Origin: Anaspis maculata
Taxonomy: Eukaryota; Arthropoda; Insecta; Coleoptera; Scraptiidae
NCBI GenBank assembly: GCA_949128115.1
Contig: OX421964.1
Coordinates: 45,920,601 to 45,984,600 of the forward strand
Length of the DNA: 64,000 nt
Reading direction: 5' to 3'
Shown here: positions 23,356 through 34,323 of the stretch, one piece after another
Numbering within the stretch: position 1 is the stretch's first letter
Layout of the letters: each line of letters opens with the position of its first letter
Notes under the pieces: model-generated
Databases searched by the model: none
What the model was told of the DNA's origin: nothing
Seen by the model: only the letters and a program-made list of their open reading frames with translations
Made by a program: the position numbers and the translations under genes

Positions 23356-24271
23356 AGGGTGTCCGTTTTTCGAGGCTAAGCATGGGTATCTCGCTTATCT
23401 TCAGAGATACAGAGTCGGTTGAATTGGAAAAAAGTTGCGAATTTTCATGACGATCAATGATCCAAGAAGATATTTGACTTGTCAGTTTTAGTTTTCGAGA
23501 TATCGAGAAAAAACAGAAATTTGTAATTTTTGTTTTTATTTTTTATTTGAAAAACGGTTGAAGGTAGCCTTTTTTAATTAAGACATTGTGGAGGCACTTT
23601 TTCAAGGGGAATTCAATGTTGCCAAAATCTTTATTCTAGCTTTCAAAACAACCGAGATATGACATTCAACTTTTTTTTCTCTTATGGGCGCCATATTGGA
23701 TTTTGACATTTTTGAATACAATTTTATTTTCTGGTTACAACGGTGTGTCACATGCCACTGTTGAATTCATACTTTAGAGCAAAAAAAAATTTAATTTTTC
23801 AAAGAATGCTTTGGAAACAAAATGAGCATCGACAATAAAAAAAAACGTAAATGTCAAACATTCATTCAACAATGACATGTGGCACATCGTTCTAACCAGA
23901 TAAGAATACCGTATTCAAAAATATCAAAATCCAATATGGCGCCCATTAGAGAAAAAAGTTGAATGTCGTATCTCGGTTGCTTTGAAAGCTAAAATAAAGA
24001 TTTTGGCAGATTTGGATTCCCCTTGAAAAAGGGCTCTGACAATGTCAAGATCAGAAAAGGCCACCTTCAACCGTTTTTTGAATAAAAAATGAAAACAAAA
24101 ATCAAAATCCTGTTTTTTCACGATATCTCAAAAACGAAAATCGATACGTCAAATTTCTTTTTTGATCATTGATCGTCATGAAAATACGCAACTTTTTCCT
24201 AATTTAACCAACTTTGTATCTCTTAAGATAAGCGAGATACCCATGCTTAGCCTCGAAAAACGGACACCCTG
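23356..24271. mobile_element. Foldback element Y (916 bp), CAGGGTGTCC-type
   Basis: A nearly complete palindrome. The left arm CAGGGTGTCCGTTTTTCGAG pairs with CTCGAAAAACGGACACCCTG at the right, and the arms run about 400 bp to a centre near 23800. The flanks are TATATA-rich, so the exact target duplication is ambiguous. The arms contain GGCGCCATATTGG and its mirror. No ORF. Confidence 0.9.
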
Positions 24272-24284
24272 TATATACCAGTCG

Positions 24285-24375
24285 AGACTTTTCGAGACAA
24301 GACGAGACGAGACGAGACTTTTAGGCCTCGAGACGAGACTACCCTTAAGTCTCGTCTCGTCTCGTCTCGCGGCAT
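24285..24375. repeat. GAGACGAGAC array, right end of X
   Basis: GAGAC/GTCTC pentamers in both orientations lead straight into CGGCATCACTA, the inverted terminus of X. This is the mirror of the array at 15470-15616. Confidence 0.85.
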
Positions 24376-24380
24376 CACTA

Positions 24381-24600
24381 ATGGTAAATGTCCACGTCCT
24401 AGCAGAGTATGAAGAATAAATAGAAAGAAACAGTTTTATAACTACATAGTTGAAGGAAGTGTACGATGAGTTCCCTTAGCATGACATTCAGGTGATTTTA
24501 AGCGATTACAACGCAAAGATGGGCAGATAATCTTAGCCAGACCTTGCCATTTCCATGGAATTGTGATCGAATCAGTTAGATTTGCCCATAGCACAGCCCA
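24381..24600 (+). pseudogene. LINE (RTE-type) endonuclease, piece 3 of 4
   Basis: The translation MVNVHVLAEYEE ... LKEVYDEFP ... HDIQVILSDYNAKMGR matches the C-terminal part of the LINE endonuclease (I.N.HAPT......F...L......P..D..I..GD.NAK.G). Stops interrupt it at three points, and the G of the usual GDFNA is Ser. The beginning duplicates the last residues of piece 2 because of the 8-bp target duplication of X. Confidence 0.8.
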
Positions 24601-24602
24601 TA

Positions 24603-26412
24603 GTACCGAGCGTTTATGAATTAAATAGGTCAAAGGTGCCTGTGAGTTTGAAAACATCTCTCGGAACTAGCATCGTTCATTTGATGTCTGTAATTTTTTA
24701 GTACAGTCGACCGATGCATTAAAATAGGGTTTACTTTGCAAAAGGTCGCGGAGATTCGAAAATTTGCAGTCTGGTACAGTTTTGTGTCCTGATTAACACA
24801 CTAAGTTTTCGAATTCGGCAAGCCGCCGCTCGCTCCTCCACATTGGAAAGATGATGGCGAAGGACCAAAAAAGAACCAATTTTTACCAATTTACTGTTTA
24901 TCGTCGTCTCACCTACCGCAATGGAAACCAATGACTTTGTTGGAACTATTGATGCATTTGCTGCCACGCTAGTCCCATTCTTCGCGGTTAAAGACAAATA
25001 ATTCCTTCGGAAAACATCTAGTTTTTCTTGATTCTGAAAAAATTTTATTCTCACGCGGAAATATGACCAGCTGACCTAACTCAAGTGAATTTTGATCAGC
25101 TTCTTTCTTCTTGCGCTAGTTCTGGTCTAATAGTTTTCATAACATCATTTGTTAACAAGGTGCACTGCAAGAAATGTTGAATTGCCAACACCAAATTCAA
25201 CAGTCATTTTTTCATAATTGCCAGTGATCATGAAGTTCAATTTCAACAGGAATTGATAGCTTGAACTGTTCTCTGTTTATTCAGCATGCGTTCGAATTTC
25301 GAAATTCACGTGGGAGTACAAAAAAATCAATTTTTGTTTAGCGCGCGTTAATCTGCAAAACCGCATCTAAACACCTGAAAATGGTCGTAACCAACACAAC
25401 ATAAATTTGAACAATAAGTAACCTGAACTGGTTCTTCTGTCACTCATTGTTTTGAGTTTTGTAGTGTTGGTTACGACTATTTTCAGGTGTTCAGATGCAA
25501 CTTTGCAGATTTACGCGCACTCTGAAAAGAATTTATTTTTCGGTATTCCCACGGGCATTTGGGGATTTGGTCCATAATGTATAAGCAGAGAACATTCCAA
25601 GGTATCATTTCCTGTGAAATTCAAAATTCCTGACCGATGGCAATAATGAAAAAATGACTGTCGATTTGGTGTTGGCAATTTTACACTTCTTGCAATACAT
25701 CTTGTCAACAAATGCAGTTGAAGAAATTATGAGACCAGGACGAGCTTAAGAAAAAAGAAGCTGATCGAAATCAACCTGAGTTAGGTCAGTTTGTGATATT
25801 TCCGCATGAGAAAAAAATCTTTCTAAAATCAAGAAAAACTAGACCTTTGCCAAGGGAATTATTTTTTTTTAACCGCGAAGAATTGCACTGGCGTGGCAGT
25901 AAATGCTATCAAGGGCTTCACTGCAGTCATGTGGTTCCATTGCGGTAAGTCAGACGGCGATACACAATAGATTAGTGAAAAGTGGCTCTTTTTGGGTCCT
26001 TCGACACCAACTTTTCGATGTGGAGGACCGAGCGGCGGCTTACCGAATTCGAAAACTCAGTATGTTGATCAGGACACAAAACTGTACCAGAAGGCAAATT
26101 TTCGACTCTCCGCGACCTTTTGCAAGGTAGAACCTACCCATTGCCTGGACTATTTTGGTTATCGTAATTTGTCAATCCAGTCGCTGTTTCCGTTTTCTGA
26201 ACATTTTAAATGTGGTTTGCACGGCAGGGCACAAAATCTACATGCATGATCGAAGAGTATTTTCGAACTTGAAGTATTCTCGTGCACTTATGGCAGATCA
26301 GAGATCAATAATATGGGACGTAACTTGTCAAAGATTGACAAATTTATTACAAAAGGACGTTTTTGAATTCACAGGCACCCTTGACCCATTTAATTTGTGA
26401 ACTCTCGGTACC
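24603..26412. mobile_element. Foldback element E (1810 bp), TA-flanked
   Basis: The ends GTACCGAG and CTCGGTACC are flanked by TA (24601-24602 and 26413-26414). The arms mirror each other over several hundred bases. For example, AGGTCGCGGAGATTCGAAAA (24745) pairs with TTTTCGACTCTCCGCGACCT (right arm, about 26098), and the pairing continues to a centre near 25420. Mirrored ORFs in the arms have no domain. It interrupts the LINE after its endonuclease. Confidence 0.85.
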
Positions 26413-26414
26413 TA

Positions 26415-26990
26415 GGTACTTGATGTACACAAAGGTATACATGAGAAAATTGGAAGAAAGAAGAAGAAGATGAACAAATTCTGGGACAGCAGCAGGTCTG
26501 GCAGGTCTCAACTGAGAAGTACTTGTGAAAATTTAGATCAGATTTAATATAAAATTGAGATTAATTGATAGACTTTGACCAGCTCTGGAATAAACTAAGT
26601 ATCCTGGACAAAATATCGGCGAGTATTAATTATTATTGGAAAGGGAGGAAAACTATCGCGTGAAGAATGGTTGGGAGAGGGGTGCTTGCAGAAAATAGCA
26701 AAAACTAATTAAAGGATCGCGCATGTACTAAGAATGGGTCAAAGGAGAATGATGAAAAAGGGTATCGTTGAAACAAAAGTCGAGGGAACAAGGAGTACAA
26801 GGACAAAAGAAAAACAGAGACAAGGATGCTGGGACACTGTGGAGGAGTATGCACTCAAGACAGGGACGACAGTTTGGAAATGAATAGCAAGAAATAGACA
26901 AGAATAAAAGGTTTAAGTAGAGGAGTCTCAGACAGTCAGGCCTTCATAGGTCTTAACGCCGCAAATGAATGAATGAATGAACCTACACTG
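26415..26990 (+). pseudogene. LINE (RTE-type) 3' region, piece 4 of 4
   Basis: VLRMGQRRMMKKGIVETKVE (about 26725), then QRQGCWDTVEEYALKTGTTV and IARNRQE resemble the C-terminal tail of LINE polyproteins (RM...R..K......G.R...R..W.D.V ... A.DR..W). A (TGAA)n tail follows at 26966-26981. The strand agrees with pieces 1-3. The reverse-transcriptase core is absent, so either it was deleted before element E entered or this is a second copy. Confidence 0.6.
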
Positions 26991-28880
26991 ATCATTTGGC
27001 AAAACAAATGAAAGATTAGCACCTCAGCTGAAATAATAGGTTAGAGTCTTTTCAACCTTAGGGTATAATGCACGATTTTTTTAAATTTCTATAGGTTTTC
27101 ACTTTTGGCTGGTTGTCATCTGGTTAAATGAAAATAGTTCTTTGAAATTTCAAAAAAGCGTGTAGGCACATGATAAATTGTTAACGTCTATTTACGCATT
27201 GTTGAAAATTGGCCTCGATTTTTGTTCAAACTGCAGGCAAATAAGTGTTATTATCGGCAGCATTTGTGTTAGTTCCTTTCATCACCTGAATCCACACAAC
27301 ATCATGCCAATACCAATACCAGAACCCACCGGATGCGCATTTTTCGCAACGTTCCAGTACAACACGCCAACTGCGGCACAATTTGCCATCGAAATATCAA
27401 TTAAAGCGACCCGTCAGACAACAGGTGCTTACATCTGTTGGGCTGCGTGTAAGCAAGAAAATAACAATGATCTGCGCGAGATTCTGCCAGAGAGAGCGAA
27501 ATGTATACGGAATAGAATTTCAATATGCGATCCCGAGGCGTCTTGTCCATAGGTACACGGAGACCATCTATTGCGGATGGGCGAGCGGAATAACTGAAGA
27601 TTTCGCATGAACCTGCTCGGAATTAAATCGAAAGGAAACCGAAGGATTCTTCCTCGGTCGTGCCGGGATCAAAAGCTTGAAATTATACCCAGAGCGAGAG
27701 AGAAAGAGCCCGCCCAATCCCATCATCATCGTCGTCATCATGATCCATCCGACGGCGGACGCAAGGTCATAGAGGAAAGCAATCCGCTACACCTGTTGCG
27801 CCTTTAATTAAATTGGCCCGGACTTTTGCTTTCGTTTCGTGCGCTCAGTAGACGATTTTCGAAGGGAGCGACCGAAGATTGCTGGCCCCGGTCCCGATGT
27901 TTAGTGGAAATAAACCCACCGTGAAATCTCTCAAAGACCGAAGGTGGCTCTGGAACAAAAAGAAACAAAAAATTAATCACCATATGGCGCACACGCATCA
28001 GGTTGTTGCCACTATGCGATGCTGGGGAACAGATGGACGAACGGTGTGCTTTGAAAATTGTATATTTTCCGTAAACCCTCATCCTTGAGATTTAAAGGAG
28101 ATTAACACACAAGGCACAAGCTCGGAACGATTGAGAGACCAGAGAATAGAGACTGGTAGTTTCTTTTTTATCTGATTCAGTGGGACATAGTTTTGTCTCT
28201 CCCACGAGCCACACGTATTTGCGTGTTTTATCAACATCTGCTGAGAAAATTGATTGACAGTTCCTTGCCAATTTCTCTGCGATATGGATCTTCACGTAGC
28301 GCGACGCAATGAGCACCATTTACATATCCCATGTGTGGCGAACCACCTTATCAGAGAGTTGTGCCATTGTGGTTTAGCTGTGTCAAGATTAGGTCAGGTT
28401 CAAGACAAAACGGGGTTATTAAACTTTACGGGACTATAGCTATATCAGTTTGTGCAATGTTACAGATACCTTCACCTACCTTTATGGATGTTTGATTTCG
28501 AAAATAATATCAATAGGAAAAATATGTAAGGTTACAAGGATGAGTGTGTGTCTGGAAGAAAAAGCATTGCTCTCTACTTGCGCTCTTTCTCTCTTGCTCT
28601 TTATTTATTCAAGGTATAAGTGAGGGTTCATGGCCACTAACTTCCGTTCTGGTGCTTGACAAATAATGTTGATTCGATCCTTCCTTTTCCACAGACCTGC
28701 ATATCAAAATAAATACTCGTACTTATGTATAACTTGGTGATTGCAAATTGCGACACAAAACTTCGATTCCAGTGCTCTGTCGCGTCGTAGCTTTGGTTGT
28801 AACGCTCAATCGATATAGAAAAACAGCTACTTGCATGCCGTTGAGAACTTATGTCAATGAAACGTTCCCTAAAACTGCTC
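26991..28880. other. No gene recognised; repeat-poor
   Basis: From about 27280 to 28090 the GC content rises and no inverted or dispersed repeat was noticed. CATCATCATCGTCGTCATCATG lies near 27725. The 124-codon frame at 27178-27552 shows no domain and lacks splice support. This could be single-copy host sequence. Confidence 0.4.
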
Positions 28881-29365
28881 AAAAGCTTTTGGAAATAGAA
28901 AATGCAATCAAGCTGCTTATGGTCGGTCTCTTACAAAAATCTTCTGCCATACAGGTATTGGGGAATCTTTGGCAGCCTAAAACAATCGCAAGCATCTCCT
29001 TTTTGATCTGCGCGTGGTTTTGTTGTAAACTTTGGACTGAGTTGAGGTTTTCGACAAGTGCCACTCGTGTTCAATTGGATTCATGTCAGAGCTCTGCGGC
29101 GGCCATGTGTTAGTCAGGCCATGATGGTATCACTTTGGAAAAGAATGAACTTTCCAGACTCTGCTGAGCCGATTGTCGTTGCTCAGGTCGCCTCCATAGC
29201 ATACACGGATTCGTCTGAAATCTGGACGGATTTCGAAACGAGATTGGTCCGTGAAATGAACCCGACTCTATTCGCATTGCCTCTTGTTAAAGGCTGACAC
29301 CTGTAAGAGGACGTCGGGATCTTGAATGGAGCCCGCTGCGCTCGTCGTGCCTCAAAAACAGTCAT
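28880..29365 (-). pseudogene. Tc1/mariner transposase remnant
   Basis: On the minus strand APFKIPTSSYRC is followed by an SDES-like block and then NTWPPQSSDMNPIEHEWHLS. The last resembles the WP..SPDLNPIE..W motif that carries the final catalytic acid of Tc1 transposases. The catalytic core between them is shortened, and frames change at least twice. It abuts a full copy of family M at 29399. Confidence 0.75.
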
Positions 29366-29398
29366 ATGACAATCATTGTCTTATGGAACACGTATATA

Positions 29399-30713
29399 GC
29401 ACAGGCATTTTAGGGTTTGACCCTGTAATAAATATGTCCCTATTGAAATTTTGCACAAATGGCCTTCAACCAATACTGAACAACATACTAGAAGCTTCGG
29501 TCCGACAAGTGTGCGGAACATAGTTTTTTGGGCAAGAAAGGAGTAAGTGCCACCAAATCAGATAAACTCTTGCTGTAGCTCAGAAGAGGGTACTGTAAGT
29601 CTCAACGTTGACCAACGTGTCTCTCAAGCTATGCTGATCCACGTACTGGAAGCTCCAGGCCTTGAAATGTGAGCGTCATAGTTTTTGATGAGCAAGAAGG
29701 GTGTAAGTTCCCCGACAGTAGTAACTCGGTAAAATTTGAATTCCTCAAAATTTTGAAGGACCCTGGTTGCTCTGAATGCCTTTTAATCAAGCTAATCTAC
29801 ATTTTAAAACAGAATTCTGTGATTTCCCGCCTCCTGACTTACCAACAGAAGAGAAAGGAAAGTATTGTGAAGGCGCTAAAAAACATTTTTCGAGATAAAC
29901 CCGGAAATATCCATTTTGAGCCCCTCTGAGACGATCAGGACCATTTCCAGATGAAATTTATAGTCTGTCTGTCTGTCTGACTTTGTGTGTGTGTCTGTGT
30001 GTCTGTCTGTGATATTGCATGATAACTACCAAACGGTTGATTTGATCAAATTGAAATTTGGTATGCAAACATAGTTGTGCTGTCGAATGAGCCCATCAAT
30101 TTTCGGCTGTCATCTGTCAGACATAAAAGTCACTGTCAAAAAATTACAGGATCTTTATTTCACAGAACTTGAAATGCAATATGTCGCTCGGAAGCCTTTG
30201 GGAATCTGTATTCAGAGCATTAAAAAGCACTTCTTCATCTGTCATGTCAAATATTAAAAAATATCCAAATTCAAAACTTTGCGATTCAATTATTCAAAAT
30301 CTATTGGATGGATTTAAACCAAATTCGGCAAAGAGCAACAGAATATAAAAGATCAAATTAAGTCTGCAGTTAGGGTTTTCCATCATCTCTCAATCAGGCG
30401 CTACGAGATTTGGCGGCACTTATTTCTTTCTTGCTCAAAACATCTATGTTCCGCACAGTTGCTGGACGGGAGCTTTAGTATGTTGTTCAGCATTGCTTGG
30501 GAGCCATTTGTGAAGATTTTCAAAAGAGGCATATTTATTTATAATGGTTTTTCAACTTATCACTTACTTCATAACTCGTGGGTTACATTATCATCATTGA
30601 TTTACCTTTATCAGGTGCCTTGGCTTGGTTTTTTTCCCCGGAAACTTCGTACCTCCCAAAAGGGACATATTTATTTCAGGGTTTGACCAAAATTTCACTT
30701 AAAATTCCTAAGC
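29399..30713. mobile_element. Family M element, copy 1 (1315 bp), TA-flanked
   Basis: The ends GCACAGGCATTTTAGG and its counterpart (CCTAAGC at the right edge, decayed) are flanked by TA. Terminal repeats of about 180 bp include CCTGTAATAAATATGTCCCT, TGCGGAACATAG and AAGTGCC. A GTCTGTCTGTCT microsatellite lies near 29965-30015. An extra stretch at about 30535-30655 is not in the other copies. No ORF with a domain. Confidence 0.85.
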
Positions 30714-30834
30714 TAATAATAATATACTATAGGTAATCAGACTCTATACACACTAAGACTTTTTCAACTGAGTTTCATTTGAAATTAACTGAAGTGGAAC
30801 TTCTAGAATTCACAGTTGAAAATTTCAAAGGTGG

Positions 30835-30900
30835 TCTAGTCCAGCTGTCAGTTCAATCTAGTCCAGCTGCCGGTTTAATCTAGTCCAACTGCTGTTTTAA
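30835..30900. repeat. Three tandem 22-bp units
   Basis: TCTAGTCCAGCTGTCAGTTC and two slightly changed copies follow each other exactly every 22 bases. It is too short to assign a role. Confidence 0.85.
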
Positions 30901-31309
30901 TCGTTGACTTTAATGAATATTTTCCTCATACGTCAAAAACGCGATAATTCGGACACAGATTTTGAGGATTATTAAAGCAATAATCCGAAAGACCATATCG
31001 ATATAATTCAATCGATCTGTCATTGTTTGAACACCTACTGTCAAACAAGACATGATGCGTGTCCAGTGTTAGCGTTGGACTCTAGACACTGTATCGGGAT
31101 GCTCATGCTCAAGCGAGTACTCAAGGGATCCAGGGGCACATGCAAGAAAGTGAAACGATTTGAGATTGCGCAGTCATGATGATTTCACACTTTTTTCGTC
31201 AGCCTCTAGTTCTCTTTTCTGTTTTGCGGATCAGTACAGTTAGGTGGTTGTTCCATGTATCATCAATTATATTGTTGTGTGAAATAATATGCAAATAATT
31301 TGAAGAATG

Positions 31310-31545
31310 ATTCGGGAAATATTCTCCCGAATATCACTCTTGCAATGAAAATGAACCACATAATTCTGAAAATGCGTGTTGCCATAGGAAAACCGCATTC
31401 GTTTGTTTTCTTCTGTTGTTCGGAAGAAGAGCCCTCCCCTCTTTTAGTTTTCGAACAACAGAGAAAACAAACTCATGCAGTTTTCAGGCAACACGCATTT
31501 TTCAGAATTATCGGTTAATTTTCATTGCACTCGTGGTATTATACC
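31310..31545. mobile_element. Hairpin MITE (about 235 bp)
   Basis: AATTCTGAAAATGCGTGTTG at the left pairs with CAACACGCATTTTTCAGAAT at the right. The inner parts GTTTGTTTTCTTCTGTTGTT and AACAACAGAGAAAACAAAC also pair, around a loop near 31435. The outer limit is uncertain because pairing fades near GGGAAATATT. Confidence 0.75.
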
Positions 31546-33490
31546 CGAAAATTCAATCACAATAACTAGAAAACGAGTTAAAAATACTGAAACTAGGCAT
31601 TTCTAGCTGACATCAACTAGAAAAAGTTGTAGTGTGTAGCCGTCAGTCTACCGCTGTAAAGGTCAGGTTGCCAATGGTATAAGGAAGTTTGCCTGCCCAC
31701 ATGCTATATAACGTAGTGCAACGTTTGACGTAAAAATTGACAGGTTTGTTATTCGCGACTTCCTAACTACAAGAAAACTTTTACGTTCTGATGCGCTGCA
31801 ATACGGCGTACGTTCCGTGAGATCGCAAACTTCCTATTGTTTCTGTAGAGACAAGATCTTTTCGATATTCTCGTTGAGATTTCGATCATGATATTCTTGA
31901 TCTGAACTCTCTGTCTCGATCTCAAGAGCGAGGTTTCGATCGAAACCGTGGAAGCATGTGGAAATAAAAATTTTGAATTTTCTCTGTAACTCTCTTTGAT
32001 GTAAGTAGATAACTGAATTATTAACTTCCCTTCACCTTATCTTTTTATCCTGTCAAGATTATCTGTTCCTTCAGAGCAAACTTCTCATCTTTGATATGAT
32101 TCCTCTGATCTGAGTTTTGATTTGCGCTTCCCAGATTTAATCTCAACTGATGTGAATTTGAAGTTTGCAGTGTAAGTTAGTGCATGGACAGTGCAGATTT
32201 TGAAATCGAGTGAGTATGTCACGTGGACACTTACGTAGGCACCTCATCTTTTCCGCATCTTTACAGTGGGTCGATTTTGATTTAATACTGATTGATTGAG
32301 AGCTGTGTAAGTTGAGCTGCTTCCACTCAAACTACCAGGTGCAATGCCGATGCAAAGACCATTTGCGTTCCATCAAATGGGTCTAGGACACTCTCAATTT
32401 CAACCAACCTCCGTTCTACGGACCTGGCGGTGGCAAACTAACCTTTGATCGATCTCGCTGGGCAATTCCATCAGGAGGCCTTATTATCATTACCGCCATC
32501 ATCATCATAATCATCATTAGGTATTACATCCGATATTATTATACGAATCGCCTTCCGCGCGCTGGCTGCTCAGAGATGTGATGCAACTGCAAACAAATTA
32601 CTCCGACAGTCTAAAATGGTAATATGCGGGAATTACAAAAGGTATACGATTTATAGCAGTTGTTGCCATTAACAATTCAAATGCAATAGATTTCCTTCCA
32701 TACTATATTCTCCCATAACAAACACAGGAAAAAAATCGATGAATAGTGTATAAATTCAAATATGCCTCCGTCTAGCTCTGGCTAGCTAAGCACACACCAG
32801 ATATTATCTATGTACAAGACATGGACAACACGATGGTTGCCGCGATCAATCGATCTGATGTATTGTTTTATAAAGACTTACCATTAATTTTAACGTCTAA
32901 TAGTGTAAGCTATATTCGATTAATTATCGCCGGATGATGGTTATTGATTTCAGGTGCGCGGTACGATGATTGATGGCTTTTATTAGAAACTGCCTCGTCT
33001 CATCAGATTTCCAAAAAATTCCCACAAAACCTCTCTTGCTTCGCTCGTAAAAGTTATTGTGATAATTACAGGTAGCTATGATACCAACTACCGTAAGCAA
33101 GACAAGCTGATCGTCATAAACCTGCATAATGTTATGGTAATGCTCTGCAAAAGCCATACCAAAATTATAAATTTCACTAATAATTCATGAATTACCTGAC
33201 TCAGAGGAGTCAGAGAGAGTAATATAACAACATTTGTGAGTTGTGATTGGTGATTATGAGGAATGAACTTTGACAGTCATAAAATCTTAATGGTAGGTAG
33301 GTGTAAATACGAATAAACCTGTATACCATACCCTGTATACTTTGTTTTTGATCCTTTTGTTGCAAGATTGGCATTACTATACTGCTGAATAGATATGGTT
33401 TGAAACAGAGCTGTTCTGCAATAGTCATTTTCCTAATAAGTGCGAAACTGCGGAAAGTGCCACGCTTCGCGTCGTTCAGTTAATCGCAGT
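31546..33490. other. No gene recognised
   Basis: AT-rich sequence with a CAT/AAT trinucleotide tract near 32490-32520. The 77-codon minus-strand frame at 32924-33157 has no recognisable domain. No terminal repeats were seen. Confidence 0.4.
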
Positions 33491-33534
33491 TGCGTGCGGA
33501 AAAAATATATTTTCCGCAAGAGTTAGGAACAAAA

Positions 33535-34172
33535 TTTTCCATATACAAGCGTGCGGAAAGTAGAGCATGCATAAAAAATGGAACATCAAAAACTTCAGTA
33601 GAAAAAAGCGAACATTTTTATTTATAAACATCAACGCATTAACATTTTAGTTGGTAAGTGATCAGTTTTTATTGAGCAATTGAGCATGTTGATAGTAAAG
33701 CTACAACCACTTGCGCATTCAGAAAATAAAAAGTAAAAGAGATTTATGTACAATGCTTCAAGGGAGTATCCTGTCGTACCTTGACGGAAATTTCTAGCCG
33801 GAGGAATAACCAAACAAAAACTCACGAAGTTCTGGTAGCTTCACTTTTTTTTAAGTTTGTTTTCTCCTCATCAGTTTTTTTTTTCGGCAATAGGAGCTCG
33901 CCTTTATTATTGTTACATTTTATATAATTGAAAAAAAGAAGTTTGAGACGAATACAACACCCAGACTACAGCGGGAATCGAACTCACAAACCTCTGCACC
34001 ACATGCAGATACTGACCACCTGTGCTACGGGGCTGTCCCGGTAGCTGCACTTTATCATAAGCCACCAACAAAAATACAAGCAGAAGTTTACATAATTTAG
34101 ATAACATATCACTTGTCCGCACTCATTTGCGTGCGGAAAAGTGGAACTTTCCGCACGCTTGTATATGGAAAA
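33535..34172. mobile_element. TIR element V with GTGCGGAAA ends, carrying a SINE
   Basis: TTTTCCATATACAAGCGTGC at the left pairs with GCACGCTTGTATATGGAAAA at the right. Further GTGCGGAAA motifs occur just outside the left end (33493) and inside the right end (34131). The interior holds a tRNA-like SINE head on the minus strand. Confidence 0.75.
33890..34060 (-). mobile_element. tRNA-derived SINE on the minus strand
   Basis: Minus-strand box A TAGCACAGGTGGTC (about 34014-34028) and box B GAGTTCGATTCCC (33973-33985) are spaced as in a tRNA. An A/T-rich body follows and ends in AATAATAAAGG. The acceptor-stem halves do not pair well, which fits a SINE rather than a tRNA gene. Confidence 0.7.
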
Positions 34173-34323
34173 ATATTAAACACGATGTTGAGCCAAGTGC
34201 TAGTTGAGTGGATTTCTTCTTGTTAATGGTAGCCAGTAGCGATTTGGAAACGGCAAATCTATAGAATCCTCAAATAGCTATAACCATTCACGATCTTTTG
34301 CGGAATATGAATATTCATATATA

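Larger units (their letters stand above)
15457..24380. mobile_element. hAT-like composite element X with GAGAC-rich ends (8.9 kb)
   Basis: The left end TAGTGATGCCG and the right end CGGCATCACTA are exact inverted repeats. They are flanked by ATGGTGAA (15449-15456) and ATGGTAAA (24381-24388), 7 of 8 bases equal, a hAT-type duplication. Directly inside both ends lie palindromic GAGACGAGAC/GTCTCGTCTC tracts. Only about 1.2 kb in total (15617-15899, 21832-22521, short joints) is not claimed by other elements; the rest is four nested insertions. No transposase is recognisable. The LINE reads on across it, so it inserted into LINE coding sequence. Confidence 0.75.

Noticed and set aside
24731..26249. 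Matching ORFs on opposite strands, up to 107 codons
   Set aside because: They are mirrored arms of foldback E and have no domain.
27178..27552. 124-codon ORF in a GC-richer region
   Set aside because: No motif, no splice signals that fit, and an overlapping frame of similar quality.
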